Assembly: GCA_030562195.1 (NCBI GenBank)
Contig: CM060202.1
Coordinates: 8,804,001-8,868,000 of the forward strand
DNA: 64,000 bases
Reading direction: 5' to 3'
Origin: Nipponacmea schrenckii
Lineage: Eukaryota; Mollusca; Gastropoda; Lottiidae
Of this stretch, positions 1-13,142 are shown piece by piece. A program made the translations under genes and the position numbers. How positions within the stretch are numbered: position 1 is the stretch's first letter; every line of letters begins with the position of its first letter. The notes beneath the pieces were generated by a model. That model did not search any database and was not told where the DNA came from. It saw only the letters and a list, made by a program, of their open reading frames with translations.

Positions 1-244
1 AATGAATTGTGACACAGGATAAGAGTTGTGAATTGTGACACAGAGTAAGAGTTGTGAATTGTGACACGGGGTAAGAGTAATGAATTGTGACACAGAGTAA
101 GAGTAATGAATTGTGACACAGAGTAAGAGTAATGAATTGTGACACACGGTAAGAGTAATGAATTGTGACACACGGTAAGAGTAATGAATTGTGACATAGG
201 GTTAGAGTGAAGAATTGTGGCACACGGTAAGAGTGAGGAATTGA
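1..244. repeat. 26-bp minisatellite
   Basis: About nine head-to-tail copies of a 26-bp unit built around GAATTGTGACAC followed by GGTAAGAGT variants. Successive GAATTG starts at positions 4 and 30 give the period. The last copies are degenerate. The array starts at the window edge, so it probably extends further left. It does not keep a reading frame (26 is not a multiple of 3). Confidence 0.9.
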
Positions 245-3200
245 TCAAGATAGAGAATGTAAATTTTATGATCATTCTAAGAGGTAAAATTATTCCTTTA
301 AAGTTAATAATATTCAGATGTTAAAATAAGACGAGAATTTCAATTGGTATTCCTTATGCAGTCTTAATAGAAATAATATCAACAATTTACATTCAAATGA
401 TTTAATGCTTCTGAAACCTGCACTATATTTTTTACCTAGATAAATATCGCTTTCGCTTTTCCAATTTAGTTGGAGAACAGTAAATTCAATATATATTAAA
501 GCTCAATAACAATATTTTTTCTAGCATGTTGAGCAACATCTCGGCAAACACACATGGTCAACACAAAATTTGTCCTGTATATCAGGAAAAAAATCAGTTC
601 GATAATGTGTTGGGTAAAATGTTATCATTACTTGTCATTTTGTTTACATCACACGGCTTGATGGGTCATGAAATTTATAGCCTATTTGTGACTAGGTAAA
701 ACTAAATTTGTGTTTACTTCAGCAACCTTTGGACAACATTCGGTTTATATATTGCCGAAAGTTTTTGAATTATACACAATAATAACATTTTACCAACCAC
801 GATGTTGTCTACCGTAGAGCAACTGCTCTCTGGTAATTTTACTTGTATCGGAACTGTTCCGTTCAGCAACACTAATCTGTTCCAGCTACTAAATAATGAA
901 TCCAATATAAACAGTAAACATGGAGGTTGACTGACACTTTGTTATCTATAACCTTGCCATGTTAGACCTCACTGTGATCCGTGTAATATACATCTGTTAG
1001 ATGAATAATCTCATCTCTTGGGACCTATCTGTTATCATGATCGGAAAATATCAGTTACTTGTAACATATCGATTTTCTTAAAAAAAAAAATCCCAATACA
1101 AGCTTACATAAATCTTAAGTAGATTATCCTATCTACTTAGGATTTTTACCATTGACCTAATTTATTTCTGCGATTGAACTCGATTTCTTTTAAAGGATAA
1201 TTTTTTTTTAAATAAGCTCTTTCCCGATTATTAAATAAGTACAAAGCATTATGTTGACCTTCCAAGATGAAAACTCGCTAATATTCAATCGTTTTAACAG
1301 GACTCTTTAGATAAACTAAGCTCAAAGACGGCACACCAAGGGCAGTGGCGTTAGAACACATACTTAATAGATTGGGACTGGGTGATAATTTTGTCTTCAG
1401 CCTTTTTCGTGTTTCTGCCATTTTTGTTTAGCACGTTTCATGTAAAACCCCGTCCTGAAAGGAAACTTGGCACCATACCATTTCTGTCACAAACTGTCCT
1501 AGTTTATAGACGTATTCGGAGAATTCGAAGATCACCATTTCTGAACACTAATTAATGTTGGTTATTATTTCAATCTGTGTGCAGAACAGTAGGACGTAAA
1601 ATTCCATTCATTTCATTTATCTGAGTGTGTGATATTAAATATGACGTGTCCCAGGTGACAGTGACGAGGTAAATTGGATCTAAATCAGCTTCTATATACT
1701 GTTATTTAAGATGACGCGTTACAGAAATAAAAGGATGGTATCTTTTGTGTTAATGGATGATAAATCTGAAATTGGTTGCTAATCTCTATTTCTTCTTTAA
1801 TTTTATTTTAAGACCAGCTCCCGTGAAATGATCAAATTTTTACGCACTTTTATCCTATTAGCATCTTCATGGTTTCTCGAAGTTTACTCCTAATTACATG
1901 ATCGATATGAGCGTTTAATTAGCGATAATCTATACCAATGGTTATATTATTTGATAGGTTGAAAATCTAACACAGTAGTTAGCTGCTTAAAAGACTTTCT
2001 AAAACATCTTTTATGTATGTGACAGAAATCTTGCAATTCTTATGCAATACATATATAATACTTAGTAATCCCTGATCTATTAAACAGCTTTCTTCAAATT
2101 TTAAACTTGCTTCCTAACGCCATGTTTATCTTTCTTTACTTTATATGAACAGTGAAATTTTCACTATTCAAATCGCTACAATAGAATGGTGAAACAAAGT
2201 TACATTAGCTTAGCATTCAGTAGCGTCCTTTCAGAACTGCAACACCATTATATTTCCCATCAGATTCTTTGTCTCTATGATTAAGCTAAGTTGGAATACC
2301 CATACAGACTGTGTTGTCAAAAATATTATTACGAAATTGTATTGATACATTGGGAACTTACCGCTTTCCTTCTCTAATGAATACCTCTAATCTAATATGA
2401 TTGTTTGATTTAAAGGGGAATTCTGTTTTTCAGTAGGTTGAAATATTTTTGGCTCCTTTTTATCTAAAAAACAATTAGGCTGAATTCGACGAAATTTGAC
2501 CTTGAACGTATCTGAGAGTTTAAACGATCACGAGTGCGAAAACAGTAAATTTTGTTAGAAAAACTACTTTGGGGATTTAAATAAGTAAAAGCGTAATTAA
2601 AGTAGATAAATATATCTACGTATACTAATGGTTTCAAATAATAATATTAGTAGGCCAAACTAATTTAATTAACACTTTTAAACACGGATCTCTTTATTTT
2701 CATTTATACAGATACATATTCCATAATGGGACGGTTAATATTCTAGTGATCGGGAAAAATACCAGTTTGTCTCGTAAGACCCTTATTAAGTCATAATAAG
2801 CGTTATTACAAAGGAAATTTTCCTCGTTCGGTTAGGTCAAGACACATCGTTAGGTCTCAAAACGTCCTTCAAATCTTAGTATCTTTCTTCGATTGCACAA
2901 AGCCTGGTCAGGTCAACAAAAAAGGTCTCTAAAATTAGCATTAGCATGGAATAATTTCTTTGAATTACCCAAGGTTTTATACGCCCATATATATGGAATA
3001 TTTGGAATATTCATTAGAAAAACTGATTTATCAATCTATCAGCTTGGTTTGACCCTAAACAATACGAAAATGCATCCTGAAAACAAATTTAGTTCGATTA
3101 AGTAAAAACATTGGTGGAAATAACATATTTTAGAAATCTTTTCAGGTATAATTTACGATGAAGAAACTTTTACATATTGTCCATTTAAAGAACGTATTCT

Positions 3201-5054
3201 CTTGAAATTAACTTTGAAAAATGTGTTCTTTAAAAATGGACAACAAATATTGGCTGGTAAATGACTCCGTTACTTTCACGACCCGAGGAAATAATTCAAA
3301 TCTACGTGAATATTACCAGCCTTACAATCAATTCAATGGTATGATGCCAACCCTCATGAATAGCGAACATGATACTCCGTCGACTCTATGCCTCGAGCAT
3401 CATTGTCAAAGATGGATAAGACCATGCTAGAACGACTCTGATTAAATGTATAAAATATTGATCAATGAAATATATCCAGTTTTTGCGAAACGTTATATGT
3501 CATTTGTTCGTAAATTGAAAGAAAGATGATAATAAATTCGGAGTGAAACGAATAAGCCTACGCTTTTCGATTTCCAACTGTCATGGTATCCATTATCTGT
3601 CCAAACTAGTGGATGCTTTCCATATCTATCTCATCGTTTGCAGGATGATATCGCGTGGGAATTCCATTTCCATGGCTGGTGACCAGTCATTTACAACTGC
3701 GTTCTCTTATTAAAACAGTGTTTGCCGCTGTTATTTCAATCCCAGAGACTCCATGTAAACATGCCACCCAAGAAATAATGATCATTTAAAACATAGCAAA
3801 TTTTACAAATATCCATTCCGGCTTATCAATATCATAATATTCCGGTTTCCAAAACAGACAAGGTTAGCACTCTAGTGCTGTCTGTTTGATTGAAAATCGT
3901 GCATTAGAAGACGTTAAAGATCTTGAAAGATAATACTTCTCCTATAACAGAAGGTATTAAAATGAAGTTTTTGCCAGATACATACGGTTAAACCACTATT
4001 TAGACAGATTAATTGAAAATTGTGTGACATCAAATAATCTACTCGAAGAACTAAGTTTGTATAATAAACGATTCCTCGATGATTTGACTCATTTATAACA
4101 ATTTACTCTACTCCGTTACTTGGTAAATAAGAAATTTGTCATCTGAGACAAAAAACGAGAAATTGTTAAATATATACCACAAAATCAATTCTGTGAATGC
4201 TTACACGACGGAGAAATATCCAAAAACAGTTGCAATATTTAGGACAAATTTAAGTAAAAGTGTATTGGTCAACATTTAGTCCTGTTTTTGGGGGTAAACT
4301 GTTCATGACTTCTAACAATTCAAAGGCTACAATACATTATGCAAAAATATGTTTCATTTTATATAAATGTTAGGAAAAAGCTACATGAAATCCTATGAAA
4401 TACTTTAGAAAGAAATAGTCGAATATTTCAAAATCTAAAAGTTTTGTATTTGTATTTTTGTACACCAGCAATAAAATGTTTTTATTCATCTGACTTAGGA
4501 CATAGCAAAACAAATGTGTGGTCAGCAATTATAATGTTCTCCAGATTTAGCAACAAAAGTAGATGAAAAAACAACACTCTTATCGATAAAAATAACGGTA
4601 TACCTTAATTTTTGGCCTATTTTGAGTGTACAGATTTATTATTTTCTCTCTTCAGGAAATTATAACAGAACGTAGACCAATTCTTTTTAATAATTAATGG
4701 GTAAATGAAACCAATTTTGTTTTTTGTTGAATACTAAACTAAGAAAAAAAATCGGTTACTTTTCTTCACAAAATTACAAAAAAGAAGGATCCATTGGCAC
4801 GTCAATATTTGACCATTTAAAAGTGTATGTACCGGGGTGCAAATTATACAGGAATGTCTACAGATTGCTTGAAATCGTAAATAAATACTTTTGCAAACTA
4901 CAAACAACAATGAAAAACTTTGATGGCAACTAATTTTGTGGATTTATCTGGCAAATAGCGACATAAGCCTCCTCTCTTTGCAAATTTCAACTGTCGAGGA
5001 ATCGTCAACGAGCACAAACGTCTTGATGTTTAATAAATTAATAACTGTACTTAC
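245..5054. other. No gene seen; probable intron of the receptor gene, with SINE fragments
   Basis: I see no convincing exon on either strand. The stretch lies downstream (minus strand) of the receptor exon at 5055-5460, so much of it is probably its intron. I looked for a second exon carrying the TM3 E/DRY region and found none. Fragments of a dispersed SINE-like family (SINE-1 here) appear: a tail-like piece at about 1579-1618 (GTAGGACGTAAA followed by CATTCATTTCATTT) and an antisense internal piece at about 4955-5012 (contains CTGTCGAGGAATC). A weaker piece lies near 3556-3600. The remaining short open frames resemble nothing I recognise. Confidence 0.5.
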
Positions 5055-5460
5055 TTTGTAGATATCTGATGAGAACACAGATAACATCACCAAATATAAA
5101 ATCTTGTAATAATAATGGTATTAGTGTAAAAGGCATACAGAAAACTGCTAATAATAGATCACTGACTGCCAAATTTAACAAATACACATTAGTGATAGTT
5201 CTCATTTTCTTGTGTCGCACCAAAGTCAGAATTACAAGAAAATTGCCCAGGACAGAGAGTAGAAAGACTGCTGCATATGGTATACTTATTGCCAAATGTA
5301 GCGGTTTGGGATATTCCAGATAGTTGCAATCATTTAAACGTTTTATCAAAGTTTCGTTGTCTACTTGAACACGCAAGAGTTCCAAAATATCCGACAAGTT
5401 TTCACAGTCCTCAAATGTATTTGTAACACAGTCTGTACAATTCATATCACCAACAGCCAT
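5055..5460 (-). CDS. Cholecystokinin/sulfakinin receptor-like GPCR, first coding exon (partial)
   Basis: Encodes the first 135 residues of a class A (rhodopsin-like) peptide GPCR of the plasma membrane. Residues 1-52 form an extracellular N-terminus with three N-glycosylation sequons (N7, N21, N35). TM1 spans about 55-81 and has the GN motif with N73. The first intracellular loop reads HKKMRTITN. TM2 has LAVSD with D101, followed by FCMPFTLIP. FIFGDVIC brings the conserved TM3 cysteine C128, the partner of the ECL2 disulphide. The RTITN / LAVSDLLL / FCMPF / DFIFG series fits CCK and insect sulfakinin receptors best; orexin and allatotropin receptors share less. The exon ends with a GTAAGT donor just below 5055, in phase 1 shortly after the start of TM3. 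The start is the first Met after a non-coding upstream stretch. TM3-TM7 were not found here and should lie more than 5 kb downstream on this strand. The subfamily is inferred; the GPCR call itself is firm. Confidence 0.88.
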
Positions 5461-8299
5461 CTTAACTTCTCAACTACTTTTGTTAGTACTTTTAATAATG
5501 TTTTAAGAAAGCATCTGGGCCAGTTCTCATAATAATTTATCACATAGCTGTAACGTTTTATTATAGTTAAAATCAGATCGATTGGAAACAAGGTTAGTAT
5601 TTAATAATAGCACTGTCCTATAATACACTTATATACGTCTCTTATCTAACCAATTGATTTGTCCTACATAATTATACGTCTCATATACACCCAGTTGATT
5701 TGTCTCAAATCTTCAACGTCAATATTCACCCAGTTGGGCTGATTGGTACACGTCACGTCACGTCACGTCAGTGCTATTGTAAGTTACAAATCTAGGCGAT
5801 TGATTTGCATTACACTATTCTAAGTTTACAAATCTAGGCGATTGATTTGTCCTACACGAATATTATTTTTTAATTTAGTCACTATATTTTACCTTCAACT
5901 ACACGTCTCTTTTACACCGAGTAGATTTTTCCTACATTATCGCACTTTCTAATCCAGACAGTTGAAGTGTTCTTCACTATTTCTAATCCATCCAGTTGAT
6001 TTTTAGTAGACCGTCTCTATGCACGTCGCTATGGCTTCAGTTGGTTTCGCACCTTTTTGACTTCTTTATTTCACGCGTATATTCTATTGTAACTAGTTGT
6101 TTTATGTTATATTATAACTAGGTGATGTACCTAAAACAACTGTAGGTCTCTAATCTTATCGAATTGTCCAAACTTTTGCACGGTTGCTGTTTCACATTTC
6201 TTGCGTGTCAAAATTAATACTCAGTTTGACTAAGTCCCGTCTCAAGTTCAGAGTGATAATTGTTTTCCTCGAAATAAATTACGCTGTCGACTTATTTATT
6301 ACAAACCCTGTCTTTTATAACAATCTCGTTGATATTCCTACTATTGAAGTAATTATTTCAACTAATACACAATCTAATGTCTTCATTGTTTCTAAGTTAA
6401 AATTACAAATCAAACACCAAATGAAATATTCCCATGTATTTCAATGAACAGTACGTCTACTTAATGCTTACGATAAAGTACTCCACTATGCATTTCAAAC
6501 TTGAATTTGATCAGGTTTCATTGGATGTAGTTGTGTTCGCCGATACATGTACATTTACACTACAAATTCTTAACTTTGTGAGTTACAAACAGCATTTTTC
6601 GTTTCCGTTATAAGAACATATTAATATAATTTTCCAATATCTATAACATACATAATGTACTCGCTCGCTGACGTTTCACTTCTTACCTTATCCTCCTTAA
6701 ATGTACCATAAAAACAGTTTGTGATCTGCTATTAGTTTATAAAGGTAAACGTAGAGTTCCCTGTTCACGTCAATTGACTCTTCACTAGTGTGTTCAGTGA
6801 TTCGATGGCACTTCACCTTATACCACAGACACAAAGTTTCCATTCACTCGTGGTAATTATTGGAATCCTGTAGCCGAGTCATAATCGTTACATGGATAGG
6901 AATATAATTAAGCATACCTTTTCGTGGTGAAAATGATTTTCACATGATACATTCTTATTCCAGAGAATGGCATTTCGTGCTGAATAGAATCTCAGTGGAA
7001 TCACGTCCACTCCATATTTTGTATAATACCAATGAATACTTTAACTCTTTACCGCTTTATAATAACAGTAACTGTTAATAGATATTTCTGGGTTTTAAAC
7101 AAAACTAGTTTTTAAACGGTCTCCATAAGATCATATACTGATCTTTTTATTGCCTGATTAAATGAAACTTGGTATTATATTTTGACTGGCCTTTTGAACA
7201 TTAATAAAGGCCTGGAATATCGAAATTGTGAATCTTTATTATATTAGTGATTAGAATATCAGTTGAATGTAACTTGAATTTCCTTTCGGTCGAACAGTAG
7301 TCATATTCTTATAACACAATCAATTTTTATGATTCCTATTAAAATAAAATATTTTTTACTACCTCCAGACAAGGAAATAAACATTTTATAGAAGTTAAAA
7401 AAAACGATCAAAAAGAAAAAAAATTGTAACAGTTCCTGTAAAAAGAGTATTTCGTATCTCCTTGACATAAATATTTAGTGAAACCACCTCCAAACCAGAT
7501 TCCTAATTAATCCAGCACCCCGATAGTAAACTACGCACATATAGGAAGTTTTAAACTGATCACTCCCTCCCTCACAAAGAAGCCTCATTTTCCAACTAAG
7601 AAGTGGTGGTCTCTTATCGCTATTGAAACCGGACGTTATTCCAAACCACCCACCCCACTCAATAAGCTGCATATGTAAACGTTGTGAGGAAAATATTTTA
7701 GAAGATGAGGTTTAGGTGATAATAAATTTCCCCGTTTATGACAGTATAAGATCTGAGATGATTTAAAGTCATTTAGAAAGTGATGTTGCAACAATATTTT
7801 TGTTATTGGGATACAAGATAAGATATAAGATCTGTTCTTTTAGTCTTTTGTCGAAATATATTTTCAAATTTTAGGCTTATATCGGTGCGTGACAAATTTT
7901 ATTATGAGTAAGGCGCCCGTCCAATATCACATAGGTGAATTTCTCTCTAATATGTATAAAACTCGTCAGAAGATTTAAGCTTTAAAATAACCAGCTGGTA
8001 ACGATTTCTATTATAATGTAGAAAGATAGGAGCGTGCGAATCATTTCGTTTCGAATTTTATATCATATATTATTACTACTATTTTAAGTTTGTTAAGAAA
8101 ATGGTTGTAATTTATAAAATGTTCTATTGTTCAATCTAGAGATATATGTATTTAAATTTTAATATGTAATTATGTTTTAACCTGTTAGTGTCACGTAGGC
8201 CAACTTTGGCCGGGAATCCTATTATAACCCATATTATATGTTTTGTATTTATGTCTGTAATTCGTGACACAATTAATAAACTAAATTATTGTGAGACTT
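5461..8299. other. No gene seen; AT-rich flank of the receptor gene
   Basis: This lies upstream of the receptor exon on its strand and may hold the promoter or 5' UTR exons. Apart from the degenerate tandem repeat at 5590-6010 I see no coding exon. The open frames at 6184-6447 and 7475-7672 have no recognisable motif. Confidence 0.4.
5590..6010. repeat. Degenerate tandem repeat (CAGTTGATTTGTCCTACA)
   Basis: Diverged repeats of a phrase like CAGTTGATTTGTCCTAC joined to ACGTCTC recur about every 50-70 bp. A short CGTCA run (GTCACGTCACGTCACGTCA) sits at about 5754-5770. The copies are too diverged to define an exact unit by eye. Confidence 0.55.
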
Positions 8300-9200
8300 T
8301 GCTTTCAGCACACTTTTTCAAACAAATTTTGACTTTTTTTTAAATTCAACTTTGCTATTTTGAGCGATTAATCTGAAATTTTTGGTGCCAAGACAGATTA
8401 AAACGAAATAGTCAAATTGTTTGCATCACTTCTGGTTTGCACAGAAAAACGAAATTGTCAACGGAATTTATGCCGATCGGTAGCCATTGTACATCTACAG
8501 TGAATTTAAAAAAAACCAAAAAAAAAAACCGGAAGTAATACATTTGCCGCCATTTTGGTTTTCGGCTTATCCGATTTAACTGATTGGTGTCAAATGAATG
8601 AACATTAAAAATGGAACTATAACTAGTAAGCCGATTTTTGAACTTTTCTTTTTTGCAATTTCCGGTTGTTTTTTCTTTCAAAGTTTGAAGTCTTATATCT
8701 CGTGACCTTGATCTTTCAGTAGGTCAATGATCATTATCCTTGGCTTGATATTTTGACATTTGACCTCCGGCACCTACTTCCGGTTTTTTAGCTGTCCCAA
8801 AAAGATCAAAATTCGCAACTTTGGACTGCTCTAGCATGTTACCTAATTGACCAAGAGAATTATTTTTTCGGAATATGAATGTGGTTTTGAGGCTACTTCT
8901 AAAAATATCCTTAAAAAGGTTTCATTAATGCAATTAATTTAAAATTTGATTGTTTTTACAATATTTGATGATTTATACCTTGTGACCTTGTCATTTGTTA
9001 CCTTCGACTTAACAAGGTCATACTTCATTCACTGTGGTTATCAGCCGATACTTTCATCGTTTATGTCTGGCTTCTACTTCCGGTTCCACCACCTTCCAAA
9101 AGACAAAATATTAGACTGTTCTGGATGGTGGGTGTATTAACCTAGAACGTTATGAGTCTCTTGCAATTTGCCACATTAGCAAAGCCCCACTCTGTGCCAC
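8300..9200. repeat. Dispersed repeat with internal TTCCGG units
   Basis: Contains at least two related segments about 281 bp apart. Each runs from GTGACCTTG through CTACTTCCGGTT and CCAAAAGA to GGACTGCTCTAG / AGACTGTTCTGG. A third, weaker unit may lie at 8520-8700. This looks like a mobile element of unknown class with an internal duplication. A short ATT microsatellite follows at about 9215-9230. The open frames at 8412-8681 and 8946-9140 fall inside it and look non-coding. Confidence 0.55.
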
Positions 9201-9230
9201 ATGTGGCTCTAGTTATTATTATTATTATAT

Positions 9231-10019
9231 TTGAAAAGTCCTAGCTGAATCACTGTGTAATGTAGTGGCGAGGTAATAGTTATATTGACCAGATCGATCA
9301 TCATGATAAACCAACATGTCTTAAATACCGATGATTACTTTAATCGACCGCATTATTGCTTCTTAGTGACTTAAACCCTCCCCCATAGATCTTTGAAAAT
9401 CGTGTTTTTTTATTTATTTTTAAAACCCGAGAACTTTGCAGGTGGATAATACTTACAGTATTGTATGTTGGCTATAGAAAAACTTGTTGAAATTAGATTA
9501 ATTGGTTTATGAATTTAGTGGCTGTTATCAGAGCATTTTAACGACCGAGGGGTAAATTGGTAAACATTCATAATAATAGGAGGATTTAATTTTAAAATTA
9601 TGCAGTCTAGGCTTTAATTACCTCTTTCATCTAAAGATTAACCATCATTCGTTCAGTATTATCTCTAACGAACTGTGGCATACAATGACACAATAGATTT
9701 CACTTTAAAGTAATTTGTAAATGTGCAAACGGTAGCATTTTAAATGTCACATTCGCTCCGTTTTAGTAAAAGTTCCGGACAATTTGATCAATAGTTTTAT
9801 TGTTCTGTTGTCACAAAGACATTATTAAACTTATTTAATGGACCAATAGATTTTGATTGCAATATTCCGCTGTAATGAACATTTATCGACTTCTTGCTTT
9901 TTGTATAAGATGAATGATATTGCAATGCCTGATCGGAATGGTGTCGCTCACTCATTATTAGCATTATTTTCACGTCAATTGTGATTCGCCGACGATTTTC
10001 TAAGAAGACTTTAGAGTCG
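9231..10019. other. No feature seen
   Basis: AT-rich sequence without a recognisable exon, RNA gene or repeat. Confidence 0.35.
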
Positions 10020-10215
10020 CAGAGGCTCAGTGGGTTGAACGCTATCTCGCTAACCCGGCACAGGTCGAAATGAACTTTTTCAGTCCGGTTTTCAACTTGT
10101 CTTAGGGACTGACCTGGAAAGATCATCTAGTCGATTAGATAGGACAATAGGGCCCCGTGTTCTAATGGCTGCACGTTGCAGATCCCTCGACAGTTGGATT
10201 CATTCATTTCATTTC
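10020..10215 (+). mobile_element. SINE-1 copy, 5' part with tRNA-like head
   Basis: Begins with GGCTCAGTGGGTTGAACG, which resembles a tRNA-derived Pol III A box. It continues through AGGTCGAAATGAAC, a degraded B box-like stretch, then GGGACTGACCTGG and GATCCCTCGACAGTTG. The same internal phrases occur at 35.5 and 45.3 kb, and in antisense at 14.8 and 5.0 kb. It ends with CATTCATTTCATTTCC, the family tail. The tail's joining straight after GACAGTTGGATT suggests an internally deleted copy. Family and tRNA origin are inferred. Confidence 0.65.
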
Positions 10216-10962
10216 CTTAAAGATCTGTTTGGTGCGTTACCACAATTTGCTGGTAGAAGAGCGATAGTCCGGTAATAGTCTGTTAAACACAATAAATACC
10301 CCCCCCCCACAAAGAAAAAGCTAAATATTTTACATACATTTTTAGAATTAAACGTTTTAAATGTTTCATCGGGTATTTGAGAAAACCTTCGACAGGACTA
10401 AAACCCTTTTGTATAGATCTAGAGATAATGCTATATGTTTATAAGCAATCCTTCGACATTTTCACGCCAAATTTATGTCATTCTGACATTGCTCTGAATT
10501 ACATGTACTAGTATTCTTTATGTTATACCGATTTCATTTAACAAACGGTATTTTGTTATTTCATTCAAAAGTTAATATTGACATTTCTGTTGGTCACCAG
10601 GTGTTTAATTAAGGTTTTTTCAGGGTGGTTCGCTCACCGACTTCAGTCAATCGTACGTATGAATACTACAATTAGTGTACATTGCCAGCCCAGTTCTTCT
10701 TGTGGGTGGGATGTTCATTTTTTCTCAAAATTATAACGTCCATACACGCTATTTTTGTTTATCTGACACCTTTGTCCAATTTGCATAAAGAGGTGTATTA
10801 TTTGATTGTATGGTATGAGGATGTTTTGAGATGAGTCTCAATAAAAGCACTGACCAAGGTCACAGAGCAATATATTAGTTTAATAATCACGTGAAAGTAA
10901 GACGTTAGTATGAGATTTTTTTTATTTTTGAATTTTTGAATTTTATCTTTGTATATTTAGAA

Positions 10963-11130
10963 GATAAACACTTTCTGTTTTAGATTTAGAGGGGGTTTAT
11001 TCGATATTTAACCATGCTTTAATCATTAGATCCCGAGACCGCTTGCGGTCGAGGGTCTCTAATGGTATATTCAAGCATGGTTAAATATCGAATAAACCCC
11101 CTCTAAATCTAAAACAGAAAGTCGTTTATC
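10963..11130. mobile_element. Foldback (hairpin) MITE-like element, 168 bp
   Basis: Two arms of about 56 bp (10963-11018 and 11074-11130) are near-perfect reverse complements; they contain TTAGATTTAGAGGGGG and its complement. The centre has a GC-rich palindrome, GACCGCTTGCGGTC, so almost the whole 168 bp can fold into one hairpin. There is no coding capacity. This fits a non-autonomous foldback element. A transcript would form a long double-stranded stem. Confidence 0.8.
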
Positions 11131-12837
11131 GGAATTGTACCACAAATTGGGATGATTTTGTTCTCGGACTATTTTTTTTATGGATAATTTAGACATGGGC
11201 TATTCGGTTTTTATGACGTTAGGTGCAGTATGACGCACATAACAACAAACTGCACGTGCGCTATCGAATGAAAAAGAAGACATCCTTTTTATCATTAACA
11301 TTAACAAGATTTGTAACTAGTTCGCTGAAATTAATACGCCAAATTGCAAAGACATGATGTCAAATTGCTATTAAACCCCATGTATTTCGACCAATCAGAA
11401 CTCAGAATTTTTGTTATTTGTGGTACAATTTTGTTTCGATTTTTGTAACATACACAGGTTTATTCATTGACGTTTTTAATAACTTCTGACCAATTTTTTG
11501 CCTCTTTACCAACGCGATCTATGGTTTTTCACCTTGATATTTATTGGGAAGACACATACTCTTATATAAAATAAATTGGCACCAGTCCTAAATATATCTA
11601 AATTCCTCCTCTATCTCGTAAGCAGCATCGTGCTATTTTATCAAAGCAATTTTAATACCGCATCAGACTGTAATATGAGTGTAACATGAATTGAAAATGA
11701 CTATAGTCACGACTTGTTTCATTCGTCTTTAATAATGTGATTTTATCAATATCTATAATAATAATCCTCAGACAAATCAAGATTACTCTCTGAAGTGATG
11801 TTCATGCTTTTAAAGTTTTAACTATCAAGTCAAAAGAAACATCATTAAAATGCGTGCATTGCAACTGACCATAATCGATATTGCAGTGACATATGAAGAA
11901 GTGGTGGTCCATTTTTTATCTATTTAGTTTAAGAAGTAGTTGATATACCCGTAAAAAACCATTGCACTTAGGCTTAGCATGGTCAGAATTGAAGAGTTTT
12001 AGACAATGAGGAAAAAGGGAAAGGGAAAGATCGATTCTCCCAGATATACAGGTATTTGTAAGCCTTAATCATTCTTATCCATCATTGTATTTTATTGAAG
12101 GTCAAAATACCATGTAACAAATACATTATTGAGAAATTGAAATAAGGATCTTGATCCGCTGGAAATTTTTCCCTTCTGATCTTCTGTTGTTTCAATTACT
12201 ATACACCAAAACGAAGTTGATACTAATTACCGGTCGATGGTTTTTCAGTTTTAATCATTTTCAAAGTGACTTTAGCGCCTTCATATTTTCAAAGGTCAAG
12301 CTAAAGTCATCAATATAAGTACAAATGGCATTACATTTGTAAAGAAAAACAAAATGTTCCCTGTAATTTCCCCTCTATATTTAATGGTTGAAAACGTAGA
12401 CAGTTCACGTATTGCACACAGCTGACGACATGCTGACATTTATTATTTTGATTATGGTGTCGTTAATCACATTAAATGATCAGAATACTGTTTATATATT
12501 CCATTGTACAGAATACAGATTACTGTCCTAAACAACCTTACAGAATATTTGAAATAAACTAGAGTTTCACGTGCTACTTTTATGCACCTGGTTTGGTAAA
12601 GAGCTTGTAAAACAACATAACGTATAAAGGTATTTAAAAAACACTGAAACTTATGCAAATGATATTAAAATTAATGAGAACGCAACATCTGTTGATCTGT
12701 TATTAACATCTGGTTTTAAAGGTGGTGATAGGCAGCTATATAATGAAAAGTTAGGGTTTTAAAAAATTAGATAATCATATCAGGCTAGCGACAGTATATG
12801 GAAGACCATGACTATCTAAATTCATCATTATGTCCGC
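11131..12837. other. No gene seen
   Basis: AT-rich DNA with only short open frames (such as 12467-12658 minus) and no recognisable motif, splice-bounded exon or tandem repeat. Confidence 0.35.
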
Positions 12838-13142
12838 TGTTTTCAATTATGTTTGATTTTTCTACATTTGATATGAAATTTCGACATTTGTAGACTTCAA
12901 TGAACATAATATCGACATTTGTACTACCAAATGGACATTTGTACCGCGAAATCAGTAACTTGTCGGATTTGACAAATGTTGAAAAACAAATCATGAAATA
13001 CAAATCTAGAATAACAAATCTTCAAAAACATTTCTTCAAATACAACTTCAGAAAATTTGTATACCATTATGACGTCATGTTGAAGTCTACAAATGTCGAA
13101 ATTTCATATCAAATGTTGAAAAATCAAACATAATTGAAAACA
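12838..13142. mobile_element. Foldback element with 62-bp inverted arms
   Basis: The left arm at 12839-12900 and the right arm at 13080-13142 are reverse complements with about one mismatch. They enclose a 180-bp centre. The outer ends read GTTTTCAATTATG and its complement. The centre repeats GACATTTGTA phrases. The open frames here (12812-13003 minus, 12900-13133 plus) are by-products of the inverted repeat. It is probably a MITE; I could not define a target-site duplication. Confidence 0.8.

Noticed and set aside
5069..5323. 84-codon plus-strand open frame
   Set aside because: It is the reverse-strand shadow of the receptor exon at 5055-5460.
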